NCBI RefSeq assembly: GCF_001422645.1
Contig: NZ_LMLR01000012.1
Coordinates: forward strand, 62,390 to 126,389
DNA from: Arthrobacter sp. Leaf69
GTDB taxonomy: Bacteria; Actinomycetota; Actinomycetes; Actinomycetales; Micrococcaceae
Length of the DNA stretch: 64,000 nt
Direction: 5' to 3'
Shown here: in pieces, positions 30,122 to 38,736 of the stretch
How positions within the stretch are numbered: position 1 is the first letter of the stretch
Layout of the letters: every line of letters begins with the position of its first letter
The notes under the pieces: generated by a model
Databases searched by the model: none
What the model saw: the letters and a program-made list of their open reading frames with translations, nothing else
What the model was told of the DNA's origin: nothing
Program-made: the position numbers and the translations under genes

Positions 30122-30234
30122 AGGATCACTCGTACAGCCAGCGCAGTATGGAAAGGCCGAAGGGACCGGTCCGGTGCAATACCGTACGCAGTCCCTTCGG
30201 CTCCAACCCCTTGGGTAGCAGGTCGGACAGCGGG

Positions 30235-32865
30235 CTAGGGTTGCTTCTTTTCGGGGAGGAACATTGCCTTCGCCAGCGGTGTCACGGTGAGTGATCTGAG
30301 CTGAGCGGCCCCGCCTTCGGCGAAGAGGGCCATCTTGTCGGCACCGGCAGTGGGGAACACCTGGTCCGTGATGGTCCGCAGACCGTCCTGGGCGAACACC
30401 TCGACCGATGAGCGGTCGAGATAGATCCGCATAGTGATGTTGCCGTTCTTGTCCAGCTTGACGGGAGCGCCCTCGATGGAACCGAATGCCGGGTGGAACG
30501 CGGTGTTGCCGGAATTGGTGCGGTCAACGAAGAGCTTCCCGGTCGTGGCGTCGTAGCCGATGACGGTGGATGATGTTCCATTGCCCAGCACAGTGATGCC
30601 GGCTTTCGTGGCGGTGCCCGGGGCGAGCGTGATATCGACTCGTTGGACCTGACCGGAGGCAGCCGCGGGCAGCGGCGTTGTTCCCTGCGGGATCGGGATG
30701 CCGCCCTTGGCAACGTAGCTTGGCTTTTGGGCCAGCTTGTCGACCTGCTTGACGGCACTTTGGGTGAGCCTGGGCCCTTCCGGGGTCTGAGTCAGTTTCA
30801 CTTCGCGCGGCAGTGCCATGGCGCTGCGCCACGGGTTGGTGGGGATGTTGTTGGCATAGTCCCAGTTGTTCATCCAGCCGAGCATGACCCGCTTGTCTTC
30901 GGGCATGTTGGCGAAGGACACGGCGGCGTAGTAGTCACGGCCGTAGTCCAGCCAGTCATAGGACTGCAGTCGGCTTGTGGCTGCTGTGGAGCTCGCCATG
31001 AACTCGTCAGCGAGGATATGCCCCCAGCCGAATCGGTTGTTGTCGACGATTTTGATCTGTGCCTGTTGGCCAACGAATTCTTTGACATTCCAGGATGCCC
31101 AATCCAGCGATTCACTGTCGTTGCCGGTGGCCGTGCGGACCACCTTTCCGTTGATCACCAGGTTCACGGATTCTTCATCGGACCTGGGGACAGCGGCGGT
31201 GTCGGTGAGCATGACGTGGTCAAGAGTCAGGTGTCCCCACCCGCCGGTAGCTTGGTCAACAACCCGCAGTTGTGCATTCTGTCCCGCGAATTCGGACACG
31301 TCCCAGCCCTTCCAGTTCAGGATTCCGGAATTGTCTCCTGCCAGGGAGCGGACCACGCTGCCGTTGATGAGCAACTGGACGGCCAGGATTTGTCCGGAGT
31401 CCGCGGAGCGGTTGCCGCCGCCGGCCAGCATGCTCATGAAATTCTTGGTGATGGGGAATTCCGGTGAGGTCAGGGTGCCCTGCCGGTCATCGCCCGGTGC
31501 GGTGCCGGTCTCGAAGGTGTTGATCCGCTTAGCTCCGATGTAATAGTCCCCGCCACTGGCGGAGGGCTGGAAATTCGGGGTGAGGTCGCCGGTTCCGGTC
31601 CAGTCGGCGTCGGCCAGTGTTGTCCCCTCCGGAACCTCGAAGCCGTTGAACTTGAGCTCCCCCTCGGGTGGGGTGTTGTCCAGCTTGCCGGAGACCCGAG
31701 GGTGCTTGCCGCCGCCCACGAGGAAGTTCAAATAGTCATCGGACACCGTAAACGTTGGTGACTGCATGGACCCGAGCGGCCAGTCGCCGTCGTTGAAGGA
31801 GTTGATCAGGCCGGTGGCGCCGAATCCGGTCACCGGGCTCTGTCCGGGAAGGGCGCCGGGGGCGGGGGCGTCACCGAAAGGGCCGTTCTTCCAGTTGCCG
31901 GGTTCGTTGTTCACCGTCCAGCCGTTGTAGTCGCCGTCGTTGAACCCGGCCAGGACCGTGCCGGGAGGAAGCGCGGCGGCCGGTTTGGTGGTGTCGGACG
32001 TGAAGGTGGTGCCATCGAAGTTTCCGACGAAGTACTGGCCGGCGGATCCGCCGGCCACGCCGCCGGGATTGATGTTGACCACCATGACCCATTTGATGTT
32101 TCCTTTGTCGCCGTCCACGGCAAGCGGGAACAGGTCCGGGCATTCCCACTGTCCGCCTGTGGCATTGGCGGGCCCGAATTCGCTCAGCGCCGTCCAGTCC
32201 TTGAGGTTGGCGGACTTGTAGAGGACCACCTTGTGCTCCTGCGCCTCCACCGCCGCCATCACCCAGTAGCCTCCGCCGCCTGGTGTGCCATACCAGAAGA
32301 CCTTGGGATCGCGGAAGTTCGCCGAATTTCGGTTCAGGACCGGGTTCTCGTCGTATTGGGTCCAGGTCTGGCCGTCGTCCAGGCTGTAGGCCAGTGACTG
32401 TGCCTGCAGGCCACGATGCGGACTAGCTTCCTTATAGGCGCTGGTGTAAACCGCGACCAGGGGCGGGTTCTCTTTCGTGCCGAAACCGGAGGTGTTGTCC
32501 TTGTCCACCACGACGCTGCCGGAGAAGATGTCCTGCTCAGCATCGGTGGCGATCGCCAGGGGCTGCTCCTGCCAGTGGACAAGGTCCTTGGAGGTGGCGT
32601 GCCCCCAGGACATGTTCCCCCAGGTGTTGCCGGAAGGGTTGTGCTGGTAGTACAGGTGGTAGACGCCCTTGTGGAAGACCATTCCGTTGGGGTCATTCAT
32701 CCAGTTTTTTTCGGGCGTGTAGTGGAAAGCCGGCCGGTAGGGTTCGTCCCCGAGGCCTGTGGCGGCCGACGCCGGCAGGGATCCTGCCAGTGCCGCGGCC
32801 AGCGTCAGCCCCGCGAGGGTCAATGCAGAAACGGCATGCGTCCTGCGGGTGGTGGTTCTCTTCAT
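30235..32865 (-). CDS. Secreted GH32 levanase/exo-fructanase with inserted carbohydrate-binding modules
   Basis: The 876-residue enzyme has a Sec signal peptide cut near A34. The GH32 motifs are WMNDPNG (nucleophile D58), NFRDPKV (D186) and WECPDLF (E241). Unlike the plain intracellular enzyme at 9321, the propeller is interrupted at about residues 290-640 by a CBM66-like beta region with GW-G-H repeats; its last half is duplicated (two GGWGH/FGWGH units). The propeller resumes at YDWLDYGRDYYAAVSF, and the beta-sandwich ends in DRSSVEVFAQDG. Such modules bind fructan ends. A perfect LacI operator lies at 32903-32914. It probably releases fructose from levan outside the cell. Confidence 0.92.
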   Translation of the reverse strand: MKRTTTRRTHAVSALTLAGLTLAAALAGSLPASAATGLGDEPYRPAFHYTPEKNWMNDPNGMVFHKGVYHLYYQHNPSGNTWGNMSWGHATSKDLVHWQEQPLAIATDAEQDIFSGSVVVDKDNTSGFGTKENPPLVAVYTSAYKEASPHRGLQAQSLAYSLDDGQTWTQYDENPVLNRNSANFRDPKVFWYGTPGGGGYWVMAAVEAQEHKVVLYKSANLKDWTALSEFGPANATGGQWECPDLFPLAVDGDKGNIKWVMVVNINPGGVAGGSAGQYFVGNFDGTTFTSDTTKPAAALPPGTVLAGFNDGDYNGWTVNNEPGNWKNGPFGDAPAPGALPGQSPVTGFGATGLINSFNDGDWPLGSMQSPTFTVSDDYLNFLVGGGKHPRVSGKLDNTPPEGELKFNGFEVPEGTTLADADWTGTGDLTPNFQPSASGGDYYIGAKRINTFETGTAPGDDRQGTLTSPEFPITKNFMSMLAGGGNRSADSGQILAVQLLINGSVVRSLAGDNSGILNWKGWDVSEFAGQNAQLRVVDQATGGWGHLTLDHVMLTDTAAVPRSDEESVNLVINGKVVRTATGNDSESLDWASWNVKEFVGQQAQIKIVDNNRFGWGHILADEFMASSTAATSRLQSYDWLDYGRDYYAAVSFANMPEDKRVMLGWMNNWDYANNIPTNPWRSAMALPREVKLTQTPEGPRLTQSAVKQVDKLAQKPSYVAKGGIPIPQGTTPLPAAASGQVQRVDITLAPGTATKAGITVLGNGTSSTVIGYDATTGKLFVDRTNSGNTAFHPAFGSIEGAPVKLDKNGNITMRIYLDRSSVEVFAQDGLRTITDQVFPTAGADKMALFAEGGAAQLRSLTVTPLAKAMFLPEKKQP

Positions 32866-32902
32866 CTGCTTGTTTCGCCCTTCATCGCGCGCGTCGTCGG
32901 TA

Positions 32903-32914
32903 GACAACGTTGTC
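32903..32914. promoter_or_regulatory. LacI-type operator upstream of secreted levanase
   Basis: gacaacgttgtc is a perfect 12-bp palindrome 38 bp upstream of the levanase start. It differs by one base from the sites at 34475-34486 and 34553-34564, which points to a single regulator. Confidence 0.8.
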
Positions 32915-33093
32915 AGTGCGAAGGACGCTAAGTGATGTCCAGCAGACAAGTCAACGGTTTTGGCGGCTCGGGCAGAGTCCGCTCGTCGCCCCCACTGAGG
33001 CAGGCGAAGCGATGGACGGGCAGCAGAAAGTTCCCACCAACGGATCTTTGGAAGGAGTCTTCTTGGCGCGGTTCCGCTGACCCCCGCGGAAGG

Positions 33094-33387
33094 CTATTCC
33101 ACGGGCAGCAGCCAGGTCAGCTCGGATCCCTCGCCCTCGATGTGGCGGGCGAGTTCGGCATTAAATCTGGATCCGTAGTCCGCCCGGATGTGGTCCTGGA
33201 ACGCGGCTTCATCGCGATAGACCTCGAAGACAAAGTAGTCCCTGGGATTCTCCTCCCGCGTGTACGGAAGGAAAAGCACGTTCCCCGGTTCCTGGCTGAC
33301 GTGCTCGGTCAGTTCAAGCATCATTTCGGCTACGCGGGCTTCACTGCCGGGTTTGACGGTGAATTCGGCGTACAGGGTCTTGCTCAT
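33094..33387 (-). CDS. ABM-domain putative quinol monooxygenase
   Basis: The 97-residue protein is of the YgiN-like class: AEFTVKPGSEARVAEMMLELTEHVSQEPGNV, then FLPYTREENPRDYFVFEVYRDEAAFQDHI. The conserved E-V-Y-x-D-E-A-A-F-x-x-H motif is present. It lies between the levanase and the LacI gene on the same strand, and its link to sugar use is unclear. Confidence 0.85.
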   Translation of the reverse strand: MSKTLYAEFTVKPGSEARVAEMMLELTEHVSQEPGNVLFLPYTREENPRDYFVFEVYRDEAAFQDHIRADYGSRFNAELARHIEGEGSELTWLLPVE

Positions 33388-33435
33388 GGGTATCCCCTCA
33401 AAGTCGGTCGTTTGTTCAGGTATGGATGGACGGTC

Positions 33436-34488
33436 TCAGGATGGTGGGCGGAGTTCGCCGGAGCCTCGCTGGATCAGCTCCGAGGGAACAACATAGGTAC
33501 GCGGAGGCTGCTTGTCGCCATCAATTCGGGCCAGCAACCGCTCGGCGGCAAGCTTCCCGATCCGCTCGGGATGCTGGGCAATGACGGTGATGCCTGGATC
33601 CATCATGTCCGCCAGCGTGAAGTCATCGAAGCCCACCAGCGCAACCCGCCTGCTGGCATCCAGCTCCTTCAGCGCGCGCATGACACCGAACGTGACGAGG
33701 TTCTGGCTGGAGAAGATGGCGGTTGGCGGGTCCTCGGCCGTGAGCAGTTCAAGCGCGGCCAGCCGTGCCGACTCCTCATCATGGAGTCCGTCGCGGACCG
33801 GAATCGTGGATGTTGGAATGCCGGCCCGGCCCAGCTCCTCGATGAAGCCGCGCCGCCGCTCCCGGGCGGTCTGGATGTCCGCCCGGTCTCCCAGACAGGC
33901 AAGTTTGGTATGGCCGTGCGCCAGGAGGTGGGCCGCGGCCCTGGCGGCTCCGACAACGTTGTCCGTCACCACGGCGTCCGCCTCGATGCCCACGGGCTCG
34001 CGGTCAATGAACACCATGGGCAGATCGCGGGAGTGTTCCGGAATGATGTAGGACTGGCTCCGCGCGATGGGCGTCAGGACCAAGCCATCTACCCGCCGGC
34101 CGAGAAAGGCGGCCACCAGGGCCTTTTCCCGCTCGGGGTCGTCGTCGAGGCTGGCGGCGAAGACGGCGATGCCGCGGGCCGCCAAAGCGTCTTCCAGCGC
34201 CCGGTGGATCTCGCTGCTGAACGGGTTGGCCACGCTGGGCAGCAGGAGGCCGATCGAGAGCGTCTGCCGGCCGCTCCGCCGAAGACTCCCCGCCGCCATG
34301 TCCAGCTGGTAGTTGAGCTGATGGGATGCGGCCAACACGCGCTGGCGGGTGGCTTCAGAGACGCCTGGCTCGTCGTTCATCACGCGCGAAACCGTCTTGA
34401 TGCCCACTCCTGCCAATGCTGCGACGTGGCGCATGGTGGGGCGATTCTGTGCGGGGTCCGCTTGGTAACGATTAGACATCGTTGTCAT
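33436..34488 (-). CDS. LacI-family regulator of the fructan/fructose regulon
   Basis: The 350-residue repressor has the HTH TMRHVAALAGVGIKTVSRVMNDEPGVSE near residues 18-45 and a sugar-sensing domain. ATG at 34488 is chosen because AAGGA lies 7 bases ahead. A copy of the operator (34475-34486) falls within its first codons, a direct way to repress itself. It is divergent from the ABC importer genes, whose promoter has another copy. Confidence 0.92.
   Translation of the reverse strand: MTTMSNRYQADPAQNRPTMRHVAALAGVGIKTVSRVMNDEPGVSEATRQRVLAASHQLNYQLDMAAGSLRRSGRQTLSIGLLLPSVANPFSSEIHRALEDALAARGIAVFAASLDDDPEREKALVAAFLGRRVDGLVLTPIARSQSYIIPEHSRDLPMVFIDREPVGIEADAVVTDNVVGAARAAAHLLAHGHTKLACLGDRADIQTARERRRGFIEELGRAGIPTSTIPVRDGLHDEESARLAALELLTAEDPPTAIFSSQNLVTFGVMRALKELDASRRVALVGFDDFTLADMMDPGITVIAQHPERIGKLAAERLLARIDGDKQPPRTYVVPSELIQRGSGELRPPS
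34475..34486. promoter_or_regulatory. LacI operator overlapping repressor start codons
   Basis: gacatcgttgtc spans codons 1-5 of the repressor gene starting at 34488 (reverse strand). It is identical to the site at 34553-34564. Confidence 0.75.
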
Positions 34489-34550
34489 TCCATCGTCCTT
34501 CATCATCGAATTTTCATTGACTCTACCCTGTGACGCTGATTACATGATGC

Positions 34551-34566
34551 CTGACATCGTTGTCAG
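34551..34566. promoter_or_regulatory. LacI operator upstream of ABC importer
   Basis: ctgacatcgttgtcag contains the same 12-mer with two extra matching flank bases, 33 bp before the binding-protein start at 34599. Confidence 0.8.
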
Positions 34567-34598
34567 GCACCGGAAGTGCCCCGAAAACAGGAGATTCA

Positions 34599-35717
34599 AT
34601 GTTGAGTTCCAAAGCTCCGCGCACCATGACCCACCGCCTGCTCGCTATGGGCGCAGTACTGACCCTCGGCACCCTCAGCCTCACCGCCTGCGGCGGCACC
34701 TCCACCGCCACCACATCAGCCGGAAGCTCGTCCGCCGAAAAGGTCGGCGTGTCCCTGATCGTAAAGACCACCACCAACCCCTTCTTCGTCTCCATGCAGG
34801 ACGGCGCCAAAAAGGCAGCCGAGGCCGAGGGCGTGGACCTGAAGCTCGCAGCCGGCAAGGCTGACGGCGACGAGGACACCCAGATCCAGGCCATCGAGAA
34901 CGCCATCTCGAAGGGCGACAAGGGCATCCTGATCACGCCCAACGGCCCGTCCGTGGTGGACGCGCTGAAAAAGGCCAAGGACGCAGGCCTGTTCGTCATC
35001 GCCCTGGACACGCCGCCGGACCCGGCAGACGCAGCCGACATCACGTTCGCCACCGACAACTTCGCCGCCGGCGAGCTGATCGGCAAGTGGACCGCAGCCC
35101 AGCTGGACGGGAAACAGGCGACCATTGCCCTCATCGATCTCTTTGACGACAAGGTGGTCTCGGTTGACTACAACCGAGACCAGGGCTTCCTCACGGGCCT
35201 CGGCATCGACACCGCGGACGCCAAGAAGAACGGCGACGAAGCCAAGACCGGCAACTACACCGGCGGCAAGGGCGGCAGCTACGAGATCGTGGGCAGCCAG
35301 GCCTCGCAGGGCGCCGAGGACGGCGGACGCACGGCCATGGAAACCCTCCTCGCCAAGAACCCGAACATCAACGTCGTCTACACCATCAACGAACCTGCCG
35401 CGGCGGGTGCCTTCGAGGCGCTGAAGGCCGCTGGCAAGGAAAAGGACGTCTTGGTGGTCTCGGTGGACGGCGGCTGCACCGGCGTGAACAACGTCAAGTC
35501 CGGCGTTATCGGTGCCACTGCCCAGCAGTACCCGGTCAAGATGGCCGAACTGGGCGTCAAGGCAATTGTTGAAATCGCCAAGACGGGCAAGAAGCCGGCC
35601 AACTCCGAAGGATTGGACTTCTACAACACCGGCGTCGAGCTCGTCACGGACAAGCCCGCCGGCGGCGTCAAGAGCATCACCACCACCGAAGCCTCCGACA
35701 TCTGCTGGGGAAAGTAG
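34599..35717 (+). CDS. Ribose/fructose-type sugar-binding lipoprotein
   Basis: The 372-residue binding protein has a lipobox LTAC with C31 as lipid anchor, and the type I periplasmic-binding fold (family 2): VGVSLIVKTTTNPFFVSMQDGAKKAAE and DTPPDPADAADITFATDN. ATG at 34599 follows ACAGGAG. It is similar in organisation to the FrcB protein of FrcBCA fructose importers. Fructose is the likely ligand, given the levanase and kinase around it, but ribose-type sugars are not excluded. Confidence 0.9.
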   Translation: MLSSKAPRTMTHRLLAMGAVLTLGTLSLTACGGTSTATTSAGSSSAEKVGVSLIVKTTTNPFFVSMQDGAKKAAEAEGVDLKLAAGKADGDEDTQIQAIENAISKGDKGILITPNGPSVVDALKKAKDAGLFVIALDTPPDPADAADITFATDNFAAGELIGKWTAAQLDGKQATIALIDLFDDKVVSVDYNRDQGFLTGLGIDTADAKKNGDEAKTGNYTGGKGGSYEIVGSQASQGAEDGGRTAMETLLAKNPNINVVYTINEPAAAGAFEALKAAGKEKDVLVVSVDGGCTGVNNVKSGVIGATAQQYPVKMAELGVKAIVEIAKTGKKPANSEGLDFYNTGVELVTDKPAGGVKSITTTEASDICWGK

Positions 35718-35733
35718 CCCACCCAGATTCACT

Positions 35734-35770
35734 GCGGTGCGGGGAGCCGCTTCCGGCCTCCCCGCACCGC
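35734..35770 (+). terminator. Hairpin between binding-protein and permease genes
   Basis: A perfect 13-bp stem (gcggtgcggggag, 35734-35746, with 35758-35770) has an 11-base loop, 17 bp after the binding-protein stop. It repeats the arrangement seen at 12735-12771. No T-tract. Confidence 0.55.
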
Positions 35771-35823
35771 GTCCACCGAGCTAGGCCCGCTCTAGCAAAC
35801 ACCACCGAAGATCAGGATCAATC

Positions 35824-36870
35824 GTGACCCAGCAACAGATCGCCGGCCCGCCCAGCGCAGAGAGTGCCGACCTGGCAGAGGAATTCCTCGACCGCCAGAC
35901 ACCGCTCAGCCGGATACGCAATATCCTCCACCGCTACCCCGCGGTCAGCCCCGCCCTTGTACTTCTCATCTCGGTGGTCGTGTTCGGCCTCCTCAATGAC
36001 AGGTTCCTGCGGGTTGAAAACCTCTCCCTGATTACCCAGCAGGTCTCCGTCGTCGGCACCCTGGCCATCGCCCAGACCCTCATCATTCTCACCGCAGGCA
36101 TCGACCTTTCCGTCGGGGCCGTCATGATCCTTTCGTCGATGGTCATGGCCCAACTCGCCGTCAACAGCGGGCTGCCCGCGCCTATCGCGCTGCTCGCGGG
36201 CCTGGTCGTCGGACTCGCCGCCGGAGCCCTGAACGGGTTTCTGGTCACCCGGTTCCGACTCCCGCCATTCATCGTCACCCTCGGCACGCTGAATATCTTC
36301 ATCGCCCTGACTCTGCTCTACTCCAACGGCGCGACAGTGCGCGGCTCGGCCATGCCGGACCTGCTCACCTGGACCGGGACCACATTCCCGGTGGGCCCGG
36401 TGAGGATCTCCACCGGAGTCGTCGTGATGCTCCTGCTCTACATCGCCATCGCGTTCATTCTCGGCAAAACCGCATGGGGCAGGCATGTCTACGCCGTGGG
36501 CGATGACAAGGAAGCCGCCCGTCTGGCCGGCATCGCCGTCAACAAAGTCCTTATGAGCGTCTACCTCGCCGCCGGCGCTGTCCTGGCCGTCGGCGCCTGG
36601 ATCCAGATCGGCCGCACCAACGCAGCCAGCCCCAACGCCGGGGTCGACCTGAATCTGGACTCCATCACCGCCGTCGTCATCGGCGGAACCAGCCTCTTTG
36701 GCGGACGCGGGTCCGTCTGGGGAACCCTCCTGGGCGCGCTGATCGTGGGCGTCTTCCGCAACGGACTCTCGCTCGCAGGCCTTGACGTGCTCTACCAGAC
36801 ACTCGCCGTGGGCGTCCTCATCATCCTCGCTGTGTCCATCGACCAGTGGATCCGAAAGGTGAAATCATGA
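35824..36870 (+). CDS. Sugar ABC transporter permease (RbsC/FrcC type)
   Basis: The 348-residue permease has about nine hydrophobic helices and the family motifs AGIDLSVGAVMILSSM and GGTSLFGGRGSVWGTLLGALIVG. The start is GTG at 35824. It forms the channel with the ATPase whose ATG overlaps its stop (ATGA). Confidence 0.92.
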   Translation: MTQQQIAGPPSAESADLAEEFLDRQTPLSRIRNILHRYPAVSPALVLLISVVVFGLLNDRFLRVENLSLITQQVSVVGTLAIAQTLIILTAGIDLSVGAVMILSSMVMAQLAVNSGLPAPIALLAGLVVGLAAGALNGFLVTRFRLPPFIVTLGTLNIFIALTLLYSNGATVRGSAMPDLLTWTGTTFPVGPVRISTGVVVMLLLYIAIAFILGKTAWGRHVYAVGDDKEAARLAGIAVNKVLMSVYLAAGAVLAVGAWIQIGRTNAASPNAGVDLNLDSITAVVIGGTSLFGGRGSVWGTLLGALIVGVFRNGLSLAGLDVLYQTLAVGVLIILAVSIDQWIRKVKS

Positions 36871-37661
36871 CCGCGACCCATCTGGAGCCGGCCGGAACGC
36901 AAGTACGCCAGCCCATCCTGCAGGCCAGGAACCTCGTCAAGACCTTCGGCCGGGTCGTAGGCCTGGACGGCGTCAGCCTTGATCTGTACCCGGGCGAAGT
37001 CCTGGCGATCATCGGCGACAACGGCGCAGGCAAGTCCACGCTGATCAAGTGCCTCACCGGTGCCGAAATTCCGGATACCGGCGAGCTGATGGTGTCCGGG
37101 CAACCGGTCCACTTCAAACGCCCCCAGGACGCCCGAGCCCACGGCATCGAAACGGTGTACCAGAACCTTGCCGTCTCGCCGGCCCTGGACGTCGCCTCCA
37201 ACCTGTTCCTTGGCCGCGAAGAACGGCGCGCGGGACTCCTCGGGAGCGTGTTCCGGATGCTTGACACCAAAGGCATGCGCACGAAGGCCAAGCAGGAATT
37301 GACCCGGCTGGGAATCTCCACCCTCCAGGACGTCACAGTGCCGGTGGAGAACCTCTCCGGAGGCCAGCGCCAGGCCGTCGCAGTGGCCCGCGCCGCGGCG
37401 TTCGGTTCAAAAGTGGTCGTGCTGGACGAGCCGACGGCGGCACTCGGCGTCCGGGAATCGAACCAGGTCCTGCAGTTGGTCCGGGACCTCCGGGACCGCG
37501 GCCTGCCAGTCATCCTGATCAGCCACAACATGCCCCACGTATTCGACGTAGCGGACCGGATCCACATCCAGCGACTCGGCAAATGCGCGGCCACCATCAC
37601 GCCGCAATCCCACACCATGACCGATGCGGTGGCGATCATGACCGGTGCTGCCACCGCCTGA
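36867..37661 (+). CDS. Sugar ABC transporter ATPase, single-domain (FrcA type)
   Basis: The 264-residue ATPase has Walker A GDNGAGKST, signature LSGGQRQAVAVARA, Walker B VVVLDEPTAAL and the H-loop ISHNMPHVF. It is a single nucleotide-binding domain, unlike the tandem RbsA protein, and matches FrcA. The start overlaps the permease stop. Confidence 0.93.
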   Translation: MTATHLEPAGTQVRQPILQARNLVKTFGRVVGLDGVSLDLYPGEVLAIIGDNGAGKSTLIKCLTGAEIPDTGELMVSGQPVHFKRPQDARAHGIETVYQNLAVSPALDVASNLFLGREERRAGLLGSVFRMLDTKGMRTKAKQELTRLGISTLQDVTVPVENLSGGQRQAVAVARAAAFGSKVVVLDEPTAALGVRESNQVLQLVRDLRDRGLPVILISHNMPHVFDVADRIHIQRLGKCAATITPQSHTMTDAVAIMTGAATA

Positions 37662-37680
37662 CCCGCACCACCCACCAACT

Positions 37681-37713
37681 CCGTCCGCGGGCCTGCACCG
37701 GGCCCGCGGACGG
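37681..37713 (+). terminator. Hairpin between importer ATPase and sugar kinase genes
   Basis: Arms ccgtccgcgggcc (37681-37693) and its exact reverse complement (37701-37713) form a 13-bp stem with a 7-base loop. It may attenuate transcription into the kinase gene or end the ABC transcript. Confidence 0.55.
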
Positions 37714-37731
37714 CTCCATGAAAGGCTCCCC

Positions 37732-38691
37732 GTGCCCGCCAGCTCTCCTTCACCCACTGCCATTTCTACAGTCACTCCGGACGTCGTTGTTATTGGCGAG
37801 GCGCTCGTGGACGTCGTCGCCGCCGCCGAAGGCATCATCGAGCACCCGGGCGGCTCACCGATGAACGTTGCCTACGGCTTGGGGCGCCTGGGCGTGCCCA
37901 CTGCCTTGCTCACCTCTCTCGGGAATGATGCCCGGGGCGCAGCGATCGAAGCCCACCTCCGCAGTGCCGGCGTCGAGCTCCTCCCTGGCTCAAAGTCGGC
38001 GGTCCGCACGGCCTCCGCCACCGCCACACTCGCTGCCGACGGCTCCGCCTCCTACCGCTTCGACATCAGCTGGGAGCTGGCGCCGGTCGCTCCCCCTTAC
38101 CTGCCCAGGGTGCTTCACACCGGATCCATCGCCACGTTCCTCGCGCCCGGCGCTTCCACCGTCAAGAGGCTTCTGGAGCAGGCGCACCGGGAGTGCCTGG
38201 TGACGTACGATCCCAACGTCCGGCCGGCGCTCCTGGGAGGCCAGGCCGAGGCACGCTCCATCTTTGAAGACCTGGTTCCGTTGACCGACGTCGTTAAGCT
38301 CAGCGACGAGGATGCCGCCTGGCTCTACCCCGGGCTCCAGCCCGAGGACGCCGCGGCTAGGATCCTGGCCCTGGGCGCCGGTTTGGCCGTGGTGACCCGC
38401 GGCGGGCAGGGATCACTGCTGACCACTCCTGCCGCAACAGTGCACGTCCCAGCCATCACATCCGTCGTGGCGGACACTATCGGCGCCGGAGATTCCTACA
38501 TGGCCGCCCTGATCTTCGGCCTGCTGGCCCGCAGCACCGAAGGGCTGGGGCGTGACGTCCTGGAGAGCATCGGCCGCACGGCGTCGAAGGCCGCAGCCAT
38601 TACCGTCCGCCGGCCGGGCGCCACTCCGCCCACGGCCGCGGAACTGATAACCGAGCTGCCGGCGGCTGGAGCTCCGGCCTTCATCCACTGA
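37732..38691 (+). CDS. PfkB-family carbohydrate kinase, probable fructokinase
   Basis: The 319-residue kinase has the N-terminal GGSPMNVAYGLGRLG and C-terminal anion-hole/catalytic DTIGAGDSYMAALI signatures of ribokinase-type sugar kinases. GTG at 37732 follows AAAGG at 7 bases; any upstream extension would lie in the hairpin. It likely phosphorylates the fructose brought in by the preceding importer. The sugar is inferred from context. Confidence 0.87.
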   Translation: MPASSPSPTAISTVTPDVVVIGEALVDVVAAAEGIIEHPGGSPMNVAYGLGRLGVPTALLTSLGNDARGAAIEAHLRSAGVELLPGSKSAVRTASATATLAADGSASYRFDISWELAPVAPPYLPRVLHTGSIATFLAPGASTVKRLLEQAHRECLVTYDPNVRPALLGGQAEARSIFEDLVPLTDVVKLSDEDAAWLYPGLQPEDAAARILALGAGLAVVTRGGQGSLLTTPAATVHVPAITSVVADTIGAGDSYMAALIFGLLARSTEGLGRDVLESIGRTASKAAAITVRRPGATPPTAAELITELPAAGAPAFIH

Positions 38692-38736
38692 AATCTGACC
38701 CGCTGCCGGCACCGGGGACCGGCCGCGGCCAGCTGG

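Noticed and set aside
30156..30201. 11-bp inverted repeat as terminator of the 29743 gene
   Set aside because: The loop is 24 bases, it lies 150 bp past the gene, and no T-tract follows.
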